A stretch of DNA of 51,863 bases. Source: Acetobacteraceae bacterium (GTDB lineage: Bacteria; Pseudomonadota; Alphaproteobacteria; Acetobacterales; Acetobacteraceae). The stretch is taken from assembly GCA_027487385.1 (NCBI GenBank), contig JAIYDS010000267.1, positions 1 to 51,863 on the forward strand, given 5' to 3'. The position numbers and the translations under genes were made by a program. The notes under the pieces are model-generated. The model did no database searches. It was not told the DNA's origin and saw only the letters and a program-made list of their open reading frames with translations. Positions 33,987 through 42,768 of this stretch are shown in pieces (positions within the stretch are counted from its first letter, which is position 1; the number at the start of each line of letters is the position of its first letter).

Positions 33987-34979
33987 CTTGCCGTGGCTGC
34001 GGGCGATCTTGGCCGCGATGTGCTGGCCGGCGGTGATGGTTGGGTATTTGGGCGCCTCGCCGGGGGCGACGCAGGTCGGGATGGCCTGGATCGCGGCGTC
34101 GTAATCCGGGTGGACGAAGAAGCCGACCGAGAGGCGGCGCGAGGAAGCCATGGCCAGGCCCGGCGGATTCACCACGCGATGCAGGGTGGAAGCCCAGGCA
34201 TCATTGGTCCAGCGCTGCATCATGTCGCCCAGGTTGATCACCAATTCGCCCCGCTTCGCCTGCACCGGCGCCCAGCTTCCATCGGGCAGCCGTGCCTCCA
34301 GCCCGCCTTGGGCCTCGGTCATGGCCAGGATGGTCATGGCACCGAAATCGGTGTGCGCGCCGGTGCGCAATTGCCCGGGCTCTGGCGGCCCGGCCAGCGG
34401 CGGATAATGATGTGCGGCGAGGATGGAGAAATGCCGCGTGATCATCCCGTCGAAATAGCTCTCCGGCAGGCCAAGGGCCACGGCAAACAGCCGGTACATG
34501 TCGGCCGCCACCTGCTCGAAGCTGCGATAGAGCGCGACCAGGGTGTGATCGAAGCCGGCCGGGCTGTCAGGCAGGATGTTGGGCGCGTAGGAGGTCGCGG
34601 CCTCCGGGATCGCCGCGAAATGGGCGCGGTGATCATCCACTGGCCCCAGGAAATAGCTCTCGCGCAGGTCGAGCGGCGCATCCTGGCCGAGCGTCCGCCC
34701 CAGGCCGCGCGTCGCCATGCCGTGATAGCCGCGCTGCTTGGCCGGGCCCGTCGGGTGGAAGCGGTCCTTCACCTCGCGCGGCTGGTCGTAGAAGGCGAAG
34801 CTCTCGCTCACCACGCGGTCGAAGAAATCCTGGTCCAGCGAATGGCCGCTGATGATGAGGAAGCCCACGCGGCGGCAGGTCTCGGCCACCGTGGCGGCGA
34901 TCTCGGCGCGCTCCTCGGCGCTGCCGCGCAGGAAGCGACCCAGGTTGATGGTCGGGATGGCGGGCAGGCTGACATTCAT
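33984..34979 (-). CDS. 2-oxoglutarate/Fe(II)-dependent oxygenase, isopenicillin N synthase-like
   Basis: The protein has 331 residues with the IPNS-family layout. DIOX_N starts at IPTINLGRFL. The iron ligands are in GAHTDFGAMT (His-x-Asp) and STLHRVVNPP (His), and the 2-oxoglutarate-binding Arg-x-Ser is in RRLSVGFF. It would oxidise a small molecule in the cytoplasm. It is the last gene of an operon with a leaderless SsuA/THI5-like protein and an amidohydrolase. ATG 34979 sits 13 bp after the upstream stop; a longer start would run into that gene. Confidence 0.9.
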   Translation of the reverse strand: MNVSLPAIPTINLGRFLRGSAEERAEIAATVAETCRRVGFLIISGHSLDQDFFDRVVSESFAFYDQPREVKDRFHPTGPAKQRGYHGMATRGLGRTLGQDAPLDLRESYFLGPVDDHRAHFAAIPEAATSYAPNILPDSPAGFDHTLVALYRSFEQVAADMYRLFAVALGLPESYFDGMITRHFSILAAHHYPPLAGPPEPGQLRTGAHTDFGAMTILAMTEAQGGLEARLPDGSWAPVQAKRGELVINLGDMMQRWTNDAWASTLHRVVNPPGLAMASSRRLSVGFFVHPDYDAAIQAIPTCVAPGEAPKYPTITAGQHIAAKIARSHGK

Positions 34980-34992
34980 GGGCGTCGAAGCC

Positions 34993-35901
34993 TCAGCTGG
35001 GATGGCGCGAGGATAATGCCGAATCCACCGCAGCGTCATAGGGAATATCGCGCGCGATCAGCCCGCCCGAGAGCAGGGCCGCCTTGAGCCGCACAAAGGC
35101 GCTGGGCGGCAGGTCCGGCGTCGCGGCCCAGAGGCCGGCCGCGCGGTAGGCGAGGGCCAGGCGCTCCAGCTGTTCCCGGGGCTGCTCGGGGAAGAAACCG
35201 GAGAGCGCTTCCGCCAGTTCCGCGCCGCTGGCTTCGCCGAGGGCCTGCTGGGCCGCGGCCAGGCCGCGCACCAGGCGGATCAGGGCGGGGCGCTGTTCGG
35301 CCAGCGTAGCGCGCGTGGCGACCAGCGTGGTGTAGCCGATATCGCCGCGATCACTGAACCGGTGCCAGACATGGCCGACGCCGGATTGCACCAGCTGGTC
35401 GGCATAGGGCTCGAAGAGCTGCACCACATCCATCGCGCCGGCGGCGAAGGCGGCGGCATTCTGCGCCATAGGCAGGTCGGGCGCGCGGATCAGCGCGGCG
35501 GGATCGAAATCGGCGCGGCGCAGATCATCCTGGAAGGTCATCCAGGGGGTGGGCACATCGGTCGCGACCCCCACCCGCAGCCCGGCCAGGTCGGCGAAGC
35601 GGAAGGCGGGGTTGGGCCTGCGGCCGATCAGCATGAAGGGATCGCGCGCCACGGCCTGGGCAAAGCAGACCAGCGGGCAGGCCGGGTCGGCATCGTGATA
35701 CATCATCACCCGCATCGGCCCGCCCCAGGCGGCATCCGCCTGCCCGGAGAGCAGCAGCTTCGGCGTCTCGGCGGTGGCGGGTGCCGTGATGATCCGCACA
35801 TCCAGCCCCTCCCGCGCCCAGAACCCGCCATGCAGGCACAGGTAGAAGGGCAGGTAGCCGGGGGTGCGGAGGTTTTCGACGAGGCGGAAGGACAGGCTCA
35901 T
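34993..35901 (-). CDS. SsuA/THI5-like (NMT1-type) binding protein without signal peptide
   Basis: The protein has 302 residues with the NMT1/THI5-like bilobed fold. It begins MSLSFRLVENLRTPGYLPFY, with the next conserved block GFWAREGLDVRIITAPATAE. There is no hydrophobic leader, unlike normal SsuA/TauA/ThiY binding proteins, so it should stay in the cytoplasm unless the true start is missed. Its start overlaps the amidohydrolase stop (ATGA). It may bind or process a pyrimidine- or amine-type compound. No cognate permease lies in this operon. Confidence 0.82.
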   Translation of the reverse strand: MSLSFRLVENLRTPGYLPFYLCLHGGFWAREGLDVRIITAPATAETPKLLLSGQADAAWGGPMRVMMYHDADPACPLVCFAQAVARDPFMLIGRRPNPAFRFADLAGLRVGVATDVPTPWMTFQDDLRRADFDPAALIRAPDLPMAQNAAAFAAGAMDVVQLFEPYADQLVQSGVGHVWHRFSDRGDIGYTTLVATRATLAEQRPALIRLVRGLAAAQQALGEASGAELAEALSGFFPEQPREQLERLALAYRAAGLWAATPDLPPSAFVRLKAALLSGGLIARDIPYDAAVDSALSSRHPS

Positions 35902-37235
35902 GCCGCCTGCATATCACGCGCCCGCTCCCAGAGTCCCTCCGCCGCGGTCTGGGCGGCGGCGCGCACCGCGGCCTCATCCGCCTGGGTCGGGCGGCCCGAT
36001 TCCACAACCTGACGGCCGCCAATCCAGACATGCTCCACATCGCGGCCATTGGCGTCATGCACCAGCGTGCCCAGCGGGTCGAGCAACGGGGTCAGGTGCG
36101 CGCGGCGGAAATCCCAGGCGACCACATCGGCGGCGAAGCCTGGCGCCAGCTGGCCCAGCCGCCCGGATTTGCCGAGCGCCGCGGCGCCATTCACCGTCGC
36201 CATGGCGAAGGCATCCTCGGGCTGCCAGCCCTCGCCCACCGAGCCCACGCGGATGCGCGCCGTGGCCAGCGCCCAGCGCATCTGCTCCGCCATGTCCTGC
36301 GTCAGATTGTCGGTGCCCAGCGCGATGCGCGCCCCCGCCGCGCGCAGCGCCGGCGTATTGGCGATGGCGCCGCCCGTGGCGTTCCCTTTCGGCACATGCG
36401 CGACGGTGGCGCCGGCCGCACCAAAGCGCGCCACGTCATCGGCCGACATGTGGATGCAATGGGCGGCGATCAGCCGGTCATCCAGCAGCCCGCAGCGCTC
36501 GAGCAATTGCGTGGGCGAGCAGCCGTCGCGGCGCTGGATCTCGGCATTCTCCAGCTGGGATTGCGAGAGATGCGTCGTCGTCAGCAGCTTCGCATCCCGC
36601 GCCAGATCGGCCGCCTGGCGCAGCAGCCTGGCCGAGCAGGTGTCGGGCGCATGCGGTGCCACGATGACATGCGCCCTGCCCCCATGGCTGCCATGGAACT
36701 GGGCAATGAGCGCCTCGACCTCCGCCAGGCGCTGCGCGCCGATTTCGGGGACATGGCGCCAATCGGCGAGATGCACGCGCGAAAAATCCACATCATGCAG
36801 CCGCCCACAGGCCCAGAGCCGCAGGCCGAGATCGGCGATGGCGGGCAGCGTCACCTCGCCATGCACATAGCTGTCCACCATGACGGTGGAGCCCATGAGC
36901 AGGGATTCCATGGCGCCCAGCCGGGCCAGCGCCACGGCTTCCTCCGGGTTGATTTCATGGCCATGCGGCACGCCCGGCGTATAGGCGGGCGCGAAGCCCA
37001 TATCCACGGCAATGCCGCGCATCAGCGACAGCACGGCATGGGTGTGGATGTTGATCAGCCCCGGCGTCAGCAGCCGCCCGGGCAGGCTCAGCCTCGGCGC
37101 ATCGGTGGCGGGCAGCCGCTCCATCGGGCCGCAATCCAGGATCTTTCCGCCGGCCATGGCCAGGAAGCCGCGCGGGATCGGCGCCTCGCCATGGGTCACC
37201 AGCATCGCATCCGTCAGGATGAGCTCAGGCTGCAT
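35898..37235 (-). CDS. Amidohydrolase, ATZ/TRZ-like deaminase/hydrolase
   Basis: At 445 residues it has the metal-dependent amidohydrolase fold. The first metal motif is GLINIHTHAVLSLMRG. Later motifs are TTHLSQSQLENAE, AAHCIHMS and ALGTDNLTQDM, matching the ATZ/TRZ and SAH/guanine-deaminase branch. It should remove an amino or chloro group, or open an amide, on a ring compound. It is the first gene of the operon. ATG 37235 is preferred over an upstream in-frame start that lies in the palindromic control region. Confidence 0.88.
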   Translation of the reverse strand: MQPELILTDAMLVTHGEAPIPRGFLAMAGGKILDCGPMERLPATDAPRLSLPGRLLTPGLINIHTHAVLSLMRGIAVDMGFAPAYTPGVPHGHEINPEEAVALARLGAMESLLMGSTVMVDSYVHGEVTLPAIADLGLRLWACGRLHDVDFSRVHLADWRHVPEIGAQRLAEVEALIAQFHGSHGGRAHVIVAPHAPDTCSARLLRQAADLARDAKLLTTTHLSQSQLENAEIQRRDGCSPTQLLERCGLLDDRLIAAHCIHMSADDVARFGAAGATVAHVPKGNATGGAIANTPALRAAGARIALGTDNLTQDMAEQMRWALATARIRVGSVGEGWQPEDAFAMATVNGAAALGKSGRLGQLAPGFAADVVAWDFRRAHLTPLLDPLGTLVHDANGRDVEHVWIGGRQVVESGRPTQADEAAVRAAAQTAAEGLWERARDMQAA

Positions 37236-37250
37236 GGATATCTCTCTCCC

Positions 37251-37309
37251 GGGTCTCTGCTGGCACGGCCCATGCATGTCCCGTGCCGCGCATCATCGCG
37301 GAGAGACCC
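37251..37309. promoter_or_regulatory. Nested palindromes between the divergent amidohydrolase and ABC importer operons
   Basis: The inner dyad GGCACGG (37262-37268) and CCGTGCC (37281-37287) encloses the self-complementary CATGCATG (37271-37278). An outer pair, GGGTCTCT (37251-37258) and AGAGACCC (37302-37309), flanks it and lies by both ribosome-binding sites. The whole 74-bp divergent region is thus mostly symmetric, as expected for a shared operator. Confidence 0.55.
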
Positions 37310-38413
37310 ATGCCCTCACCGATCGCCTCCCCCGCCTTCAACCGCCGTGCCCTTCTGGGCGGCCTCGCCGGGATGGCCGGCGCGGGGCCGGTCTTCGCCC
37401 AGCCGCGCGGCGAGCAATTGCTCGTCGTCATGTGGGGCGCGCAATGGATCGAGGTCTGCCGCCCCATCGGCGAGGAATGGATGCGCGCGACGGGTGACCG
37501 CATCCAATGGGAATTGCACGCGGGCGGCGCCATGGCGGTGGTCGGCCGCCTGCGTCCGCTCTGGCCGCGGGTGCCGCAGAACCTCATCGCCGCCTGGGAC
37601 CCCGTCTTCGCCGCCATGATGGAAGCGGGCTGGATGGAGCCGGTGAGCGAGACGGAAATGCCCGCCCTGCGTGATATCCCGGACATCTACTTCAAGAAGG
37701 ATGCGCAAGGCCGGAAGATGACCGTGCCGCTCTCCACCGCCGGCGCCTTCTGGGGCTACCGCACCGACCTCGTCACCGGCCCACCCATCGAGAGCATCGA
37801 GCAACTGCTGGAGCCGCGCTTCCGCGGCAAGCTTTGCGTGCCCGTGCCGGTGAATCTCTCGGGCCTGCTGATGGTGAGCCTCGCGATGCAGCGCGGCGGC
37901 AATGAGCGCAATATCGAGCCCGGCTGGCAATTCCTGAAGGAATTGGCCGAGCGCGGGCAGATCGGCCGCGTCGTCGCCAACAATTCCGAGATGATCAACG
38001 CGATGAGCGCGGGCGATCTCTCCGTCGCCTTCTGGAACACCGGTGGCTGGCAGGCGGTGCGCAACCGCTTCCCCTGCCGCCTGCTGACGCGGCTGACCGA
38101 CAACAAGGGCTTTCTCTTCAATGAGGGCTTCGCGGTGATGAAGGGCGAGAATGCGAACCGCGTTGCCGCCGCGAAACGCTTCGCCAACCATTTCGCCACG
38201 CCCGAGATCAACACGCGCTACAACATGCCGCTGGGCTCGGGCCCGACCAATTCGAAATCCACCGCCGCCCCCGCCATCGCCGACATCTTCTACAAGGCCG
38301 ATGAGCTGGAGCGCTTCGCCTACATCCCCGACTACGCCTACATGTCCAGCCAGGTGGATGCCTGGACGCGGCGCTGGGAGACGGAGATCACGCCGCTGGT
38401 CCGGCGCGGGTGA
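37310..38413 (+). CDS. ABC importer periplasmic binding protein, polyamine/iron (PotD-like) type
   Basis: The protein has 367 residues with a Tat-like leader (FNRRALLGGLAGMAGAGPVFA). The mature domain has the type II binding-protein fold (LLVVMWGAQWIEVCRPIGEE), ending in YAYMSSQVDAWTRRWETEI. It is the first gene of a complete importer (binding protein, two permeases, ATPase). The ligand could be a polyamine, an amine-containing compound or a related cation. ATG 37310 follows GGAGAGACCC. It diverges from the amidohydrolase operon and probably feeds it. Confidence 0.88.
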   Translation: MPSPIASPAFNRRALLGGLAGMAGAGPVFAQPRGEQLLVVMWGAQWIEVCRPIGEEWMRATGDRIQWELHAGGAMAVVGRLRPLWPRVPQNLIAAWDPVFAAMMEAGWMEPVSETEMPALRDIPDIYFKKDAQGRKMTVPLSTAGAFWGYRTDLVTGPPIESIEQLLEPRFRGKLCVPVPVNLSGLLMVSLAMQRGGNERNIEPGWQFLKELAERGQIGRVVANNSEMINAMSAGDLSVAFWNTGGWQAVRNRFPCRLLTRLTDNKGFLFNEGFAVMKGENANRVAAAKRFANHFATPEINTRYNMPLGSGPTNSKSTAAPAIADIFYKADELERFAYIPDYAYMSSQVDAWTRRWETEITPLVRRG

Positions 38414-38414
38414 C

Positions 38415-38480
38415 GGCCTCCGATCGGCAAGGGGCGCGGTCCGCGAAGCGGCCCTGCCCACGCGCCGTGAATCGGCGGCC
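38415..38480 (+). other. Nested stem-loop between binding-protein and permease genes
   Basis: GGCCTCCGAT (38415-38424) pairs with ATCGGCGGCC (38471-38480) apart from one mismatch. Inside, GGCGCG (38433-38438) pairs with CGCGCC (38461-38466). Such a structure after the binding-protein gene usually protects its mRNA or thins out transcription of the permeases. Confidence 0.5.
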
Positions 38481-38486
38481 GGCTTG

Positions 38487-39326
38487 ATGCGGTCCCGCCT
38501 CGCGCTCTGGCTGGTCCTGCCGGGGCTGCTCCTTCTGGCCGTGCTGATGGGCGGGCCGGTGCTGCTGCTGGCGCTGGAAAGCCTGAAACCCTTCGTGCCC
38601 GGCAGCATGCGCCCGGGCGAGGGCTGGACGCTGGCGCATTATCGCGAGCTGCTGCAACCCGCCTATCTCTTCTACTTCTACGAGACCTTCCGCATCGGGC
38701 TGATCGTGGCGACGCTCAGCGTGATCTTTGGCGCGCCGCTCGCCTTCGCCGCCGTTCGCAGCCCGCGCGCCGCCATCCGGAAATTCCTGCTGGCGCTTCT
38801 GGTCGGGCTGCTGGTGATGAGCCTGATCGCGCGGCTCTATGCCATCGAGATGGCCTGGGGCAGCCTCGGGCCGCTGGCGCCGCTCGGCGCGCTGCTCGGC
38901 TTCGCGCCGCGCCATCCGCGCTATGCCGAGGTGCTGGTCGGCATCGGGCTGTTGCATTTCACCCTGCCCGTGGTGGCGCTCATGCTGGTCGGCACCTTCC
39001 GCGCGCTGAGCCCCCGCCTGGAGGAGGCGGCGGCTTCGCTCGGCGCCACGCGCAGTGACGCGGTGGTGAGCATCGTGCTCCCGCTTGCGGCACCGGGCCT
39101 GGTCTCGGCCTTCCTGGTGGCGCTCGCCATGTGCATCAGCAATTTCGTGGCGCCCCTGGTGTTGGGGCGCGGCGTCGTCGTCTTCACGACGAGCCTGATG
39201 TACACGCGCTTCGCCGATATCGGGAATTACCCCTCCGGCGCCGCCATCGGCATCACCATGCTCATCCTCGCCTTCCTCGTGGTCTATGGGCTGAGCGCCC
39301 TGGCCCGCCGGCTCATCCCGCGATGA
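38487..39326 (+). CDS. ABC importer permease, PotB-like
   Basis: The protein has 279 residues with six membrane helices. The permease signature EAA loop is EEAAASLGATRSDAVVSIVLP. The N-terminal periplasmic loop SLKPFVPGSMRPGEGWTLAH is typical of spermidine/putrescine permeases. The start at 38487 follows the inter-gene stem-loop and gives a family-like N-terminus. Its stop overlaps the next permease start (ATGA), so both are made together as a heterodimer. Confidence 0.9.
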   Translation: MRSRLALWLVLPGLLLLAVLMGGPVLLLALESLKPFVPGSMRPGEGWTLAHYRELLQPAYLFYFYETFRIGLIVATLSVIFGAPLAFAAVRSPRAAIRKFLLALLVGLLVMSLIARLYAIEMAWGSLGPLAPLGALLGFAPRHPRYAEVLVGIGLLHFTLPVVALMLVGTFRALSPRLEEAAASLGATRSDAVVSIVLPLAAPGLVSAFLVALAMCISNFVAPLVLGRGVVVFTTSLMYTRFADIGNYPSGAAIGITMLILAFLVVYGLSALARRLIPR

Positions 39327-40140
39327 GGGCGCTGGATCTCGCGGCGCGGTTGCTGGCGCGGGGTGCGGTGCTGGCCGCCGTGCTCTTCCTGCTGGTTCCG
39401 CTGCTGGTGGCCTGCCTGCTCTCCTTCGACGACCGCAGCTTCCTGGGCGCCTTCCCGCCGCGCGAGTTTTCCCTCCGCTGGTACCGCGCCTTCGCCAGCA
39501 ACCCGACCTACATGGATGGGCTGTTCATCAGCCTGCAATTGGGGCTGGTGGCCGCAGCCATCGCCACCATGCTCGGCACCATGGGCGCGCTGGCGCTGAT
39601 GGACCCAAGGCTGGCGGGCCGCGACACATTGGAAGCGGTCTTCCTCTCGCCCAAATTCATCCCCACGGTGGTCATCGGCTTCTCGCTGCTGGTCTTCACC
39701 GCGAAGATCGGCATCTTCGATCCCTTCACGCGGCTGGTCATGGGGCATGTGGTCATCACCCTGCCCTTCACCCTGCGCGCCGTGCTGGCCAGCCTGATCG
39801 GCGTGAAGCGCAGCCAGATCGAGGCCGCCATCTCGCTCGGCGCCAGCGAGGCCCGGGCGCTCTGGGATGTGGCCGTGCCCGCCGCCCGCAGCGGCATCGT
39901 GGCGGGGGCCGCCATGGCCTTCGTGCTCTCCTTCGACGAGGTGGCCGTGAGCCTGTTTCTCTCCGATGCCTTCACCCAGACCCTGCCCATCGCGCTGGTG
40001 GCGGAGATGCGCGCCAACCTCAACCTCACCATGGCCGCCGTCTCCACCGTGTTTCTCGCGGCCACGCTGGTGCTGCTGGTGCTGCTGGACCGCACCATCG
40101 GGATCGAGCGCCTGGCCGGCGATGTCGGGGCGCGCGGCTG

Positions 40141-40141
<1 letters not shown>
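39323..40141 (+). CDS. ABC importer permease, PotC-like
   Basis: The protein has 272 residues and six membrane helices with the EAA loop IEAAISLGASEARALWDVAV. The early SFDDRSFLGAFPPREFSLRWY and late LSFDEVAVSLFLSD are hallmarks of PotC/YdcV-type permeases. It partners the preceding permease. The stop and the ATPase start share one base (TGATG). Confidence 0.9.
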
Positions 40142-41187
<1,046 letters not shown>

Positions 41188-41197
41188 GGAAAAAAAC

Positions 41198-41260
41198 ATG
41201 TCTTCTTGGATAGAAGCCGCAAAAGACCTTCGCTCGGTCGTTGCACGCCCATATTGGTAG
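41198..41260 (+). CDS. Candidate 20-residue small protein
   Basis: An ATG 10 bp after the ATPase stop opens MSSWIEAAKDLRSVVARPYW. It follows GAGGAAAAAAAC, a good ribosome-binding site at proper spacing. Its G+C is about 51 percent and it uses ATA, TCT and AAA codons, unlike the roughly 70 percent GC genes around it. It may be a real peptide, a leader peptide for the next gene, or noncoding DNA that merely looks open. Confidence 0.35.
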   Translation: MSSWIEAAKDLRSVVARPYW

Positions 41261-41280
41261 GGCTCCACGAAGAAAGCCTG

Positions 41281-42141
41281 ATGTCGCCCACGCCCCGCCC
41301 CATTCGAACGGCCCTGCCCATCGAGCTGCATGGCGCCCTGCGCAAGCTGGGCGGGGCGCTGCTGCGCGGGCCGGCGCGGGGCGCCGCCCCCATCGCCCCC
41401 CGCTGCGAGGGCAGCCTGATCGTCGCCTCCTACAACATCCACAAATGCGTCGGCGTGGATAACCGCTTCGATCCGGGCCGGATCGCCGCCGTCATCGCCG
41501 AGCTGGATGCCGATGTCCTGGCCCTGCAGGAGGTGGACCGCCGCTTCGGCCACCGCACCGGGTTGCTCAACACCGCGGCGCTGGAACGGCGCACCGGCCT
41601 GACCCTTCTGCATGTGTCGGACACGCCGGGCGGCCATGGCTGGCACGGCAATGCGCTGCTGGTGCGCCAGGGAAGGCTGATCCGCCTGCGTCGCCTGCAT
41701 CTGCCCGGCGCCGAGGCGCGCGGCGCCCTGCTCGCCGAGCTGCAGCTCCCGGCCGGCAAGTTGCGGGTGGTGGCGGCGCATCTGGGCCTGCTGCGCCGGC
41801 ACCGCGCCATGCAGGCCGAGGCGCTGCTGGAGGCCATCCGCCAGGGCAGCCCCATGCCCACCCTGCTGATGGGTGACCTCAATGAATGGCGGCCCGGCAT
41901 CCCTTCCTCGCTGGTGGGGCTGGAGACCTTCTTCGGCCCGCTTGGCTCGGGCCAGCCGAGCTTCCCCTCCCGCCTGCCCTTCCTGGCGCTGGACCGCATC
42001 CTCTGCCATCCGCGGGAGATGTTGGCAGGGGTGGAGGCGCATCACTCCCCCCTCGCCCGCCTCGCCTCCGATCACCTGCCGCTGCGCGCGCGGATCGACC
42101 TCAGCGCCGCGCAGCTTCCCGCCCTGGCCGCCGCGGCCTGA
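41281..42141 (+). CDS. Endonuclease/exonuclease/phosphatase (EEP) family hydrolase
   Basis: The protein has 286 residues with EEP motifs SYNIHKCVGVD, LALQEVDRR, MGDLNEW and LASDHLPL, which supply the metal and catalytic residues. It has no clear signal peptide. Members cleave phosphodiester bonds in nucleic acids, lipids or small molecules. Bacterial relatives near cardiolipin synthase genes act at membranes, but none is seen here. ATG 41281 is preferred over an upstream TTG. It is convergent with the FixJ-type gene, 6 bp apart. Confidence 0.87.
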   Translation: MSPTPRPIRTALPIELHGALRKLGGALLRGPARGAAPIAPRCEGSLIVASYNIHKCVGVDNRFDPGRIAAVIAELDADVLALQEVDRRFGHRTGLLNTAALERRTGLTLLHVSDTPGGHGWHGNALLVRQGRLIRLRRLHLPGAEARGALLAELQLPAGKLRVVAAHLGLLRRHRAMQAEALLEAIRQGSPMPTLLMGDLNEWRPGIPSSLVGLETFFGPLGSGQPSFPSRLPFLALDRILCHPREMLAGVEAHHSPLARLASDHLPLRARIDLSAAQLPALAAAA

Positions 42142-42147
42142 GCGCCC

Positions 42148-42768
42148 TCAGGGCCGGATGCCGGCCGCGAGGCCGATGCGCACCGCCTCGGGCAGGCTGC
42201 GCACGCCGAGCTTCTCCATCAGATGGGCGCGATGCACCTCCACCGTGCGCGGGCTGATGCCAAGCTCGAAGGCGATGACCTTGTTCGCCTTGCCCGCCAC
42301 CAGCGCGGCCAGCACCTCCGCCTCCCGCGGGGAGAGCCCCGCCACCTGGGCCGAGGCCTGGCGTTCCAGCAGCCGGCGCTGGTCGGTCTCGCGCAGCGCC
42401 GCCAGCGCGCCCTCCACGGCTTCGAGGATGCGCTCCTCGGAATAGGGCTTTTCGACGAAATCCATCGCCCCTGCCCGCATGGCACGCACCGCGAGCGGCA
42501 CGTCGCCATGGCCCGTGACCACCACAATCGGCAGGCCCACCGCCTGGCGCTGCAAGCTCTCGATCAGCGAGATGCCATCCATCCCCTCCATGCGCACATC
42601 CACCAGGATGCAGCCGGTGGCGAGGCCGCCGGGGGCAGCGGCGGCGGCCAGCAGCTCCGGGGCGCTCTCATAGGTGGCGGAGGGCTGCTGCAGCGAATCC
42701 AGCAGCATGGCGAGCGAGCGGCGCACCGCCTCGTCATCATCCACGATGTGCACGATGGGCTGGGTCAT
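42148..42768 (-). CDS. FixJ-family response regulator
   Basis: The protein has 206 residues. The receiver domain has acidic pair Asp10-Asp11, phosphoacceptor Asp57 (CILVDVRM) and Lys107 (VEKPYS). The LuxR-type helix-turn-helix starts at LSPREAEVLAALVAGKAN and has the recognition part ISPRTVEVHRAHLMEKLGV. It overlaps the kinase gene by 4 bp and is its partner. Targets are not evident, but the TctC receptor gene upstream of the kinase is a natural candidate. Confidence 0.92.
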   Translation of the reverse strand: MTQPIVHIVDDDEAVRRSLAMLLDSLQQPSATYESAPELLAAAAAPGGLATGCILVDVRMEGMDGISLIESLQRQAVGLPIVVVTGHGDVPLAVRAMRAGAMDFVEKPYSEERILEAVEGALAALRETDQRRLLERQASAQVAGLSPREAEVLAALVAGKANKVIAFELGISPRTVEVHRAHLMEKLGVRSLPEAVRIGLAAGIRP

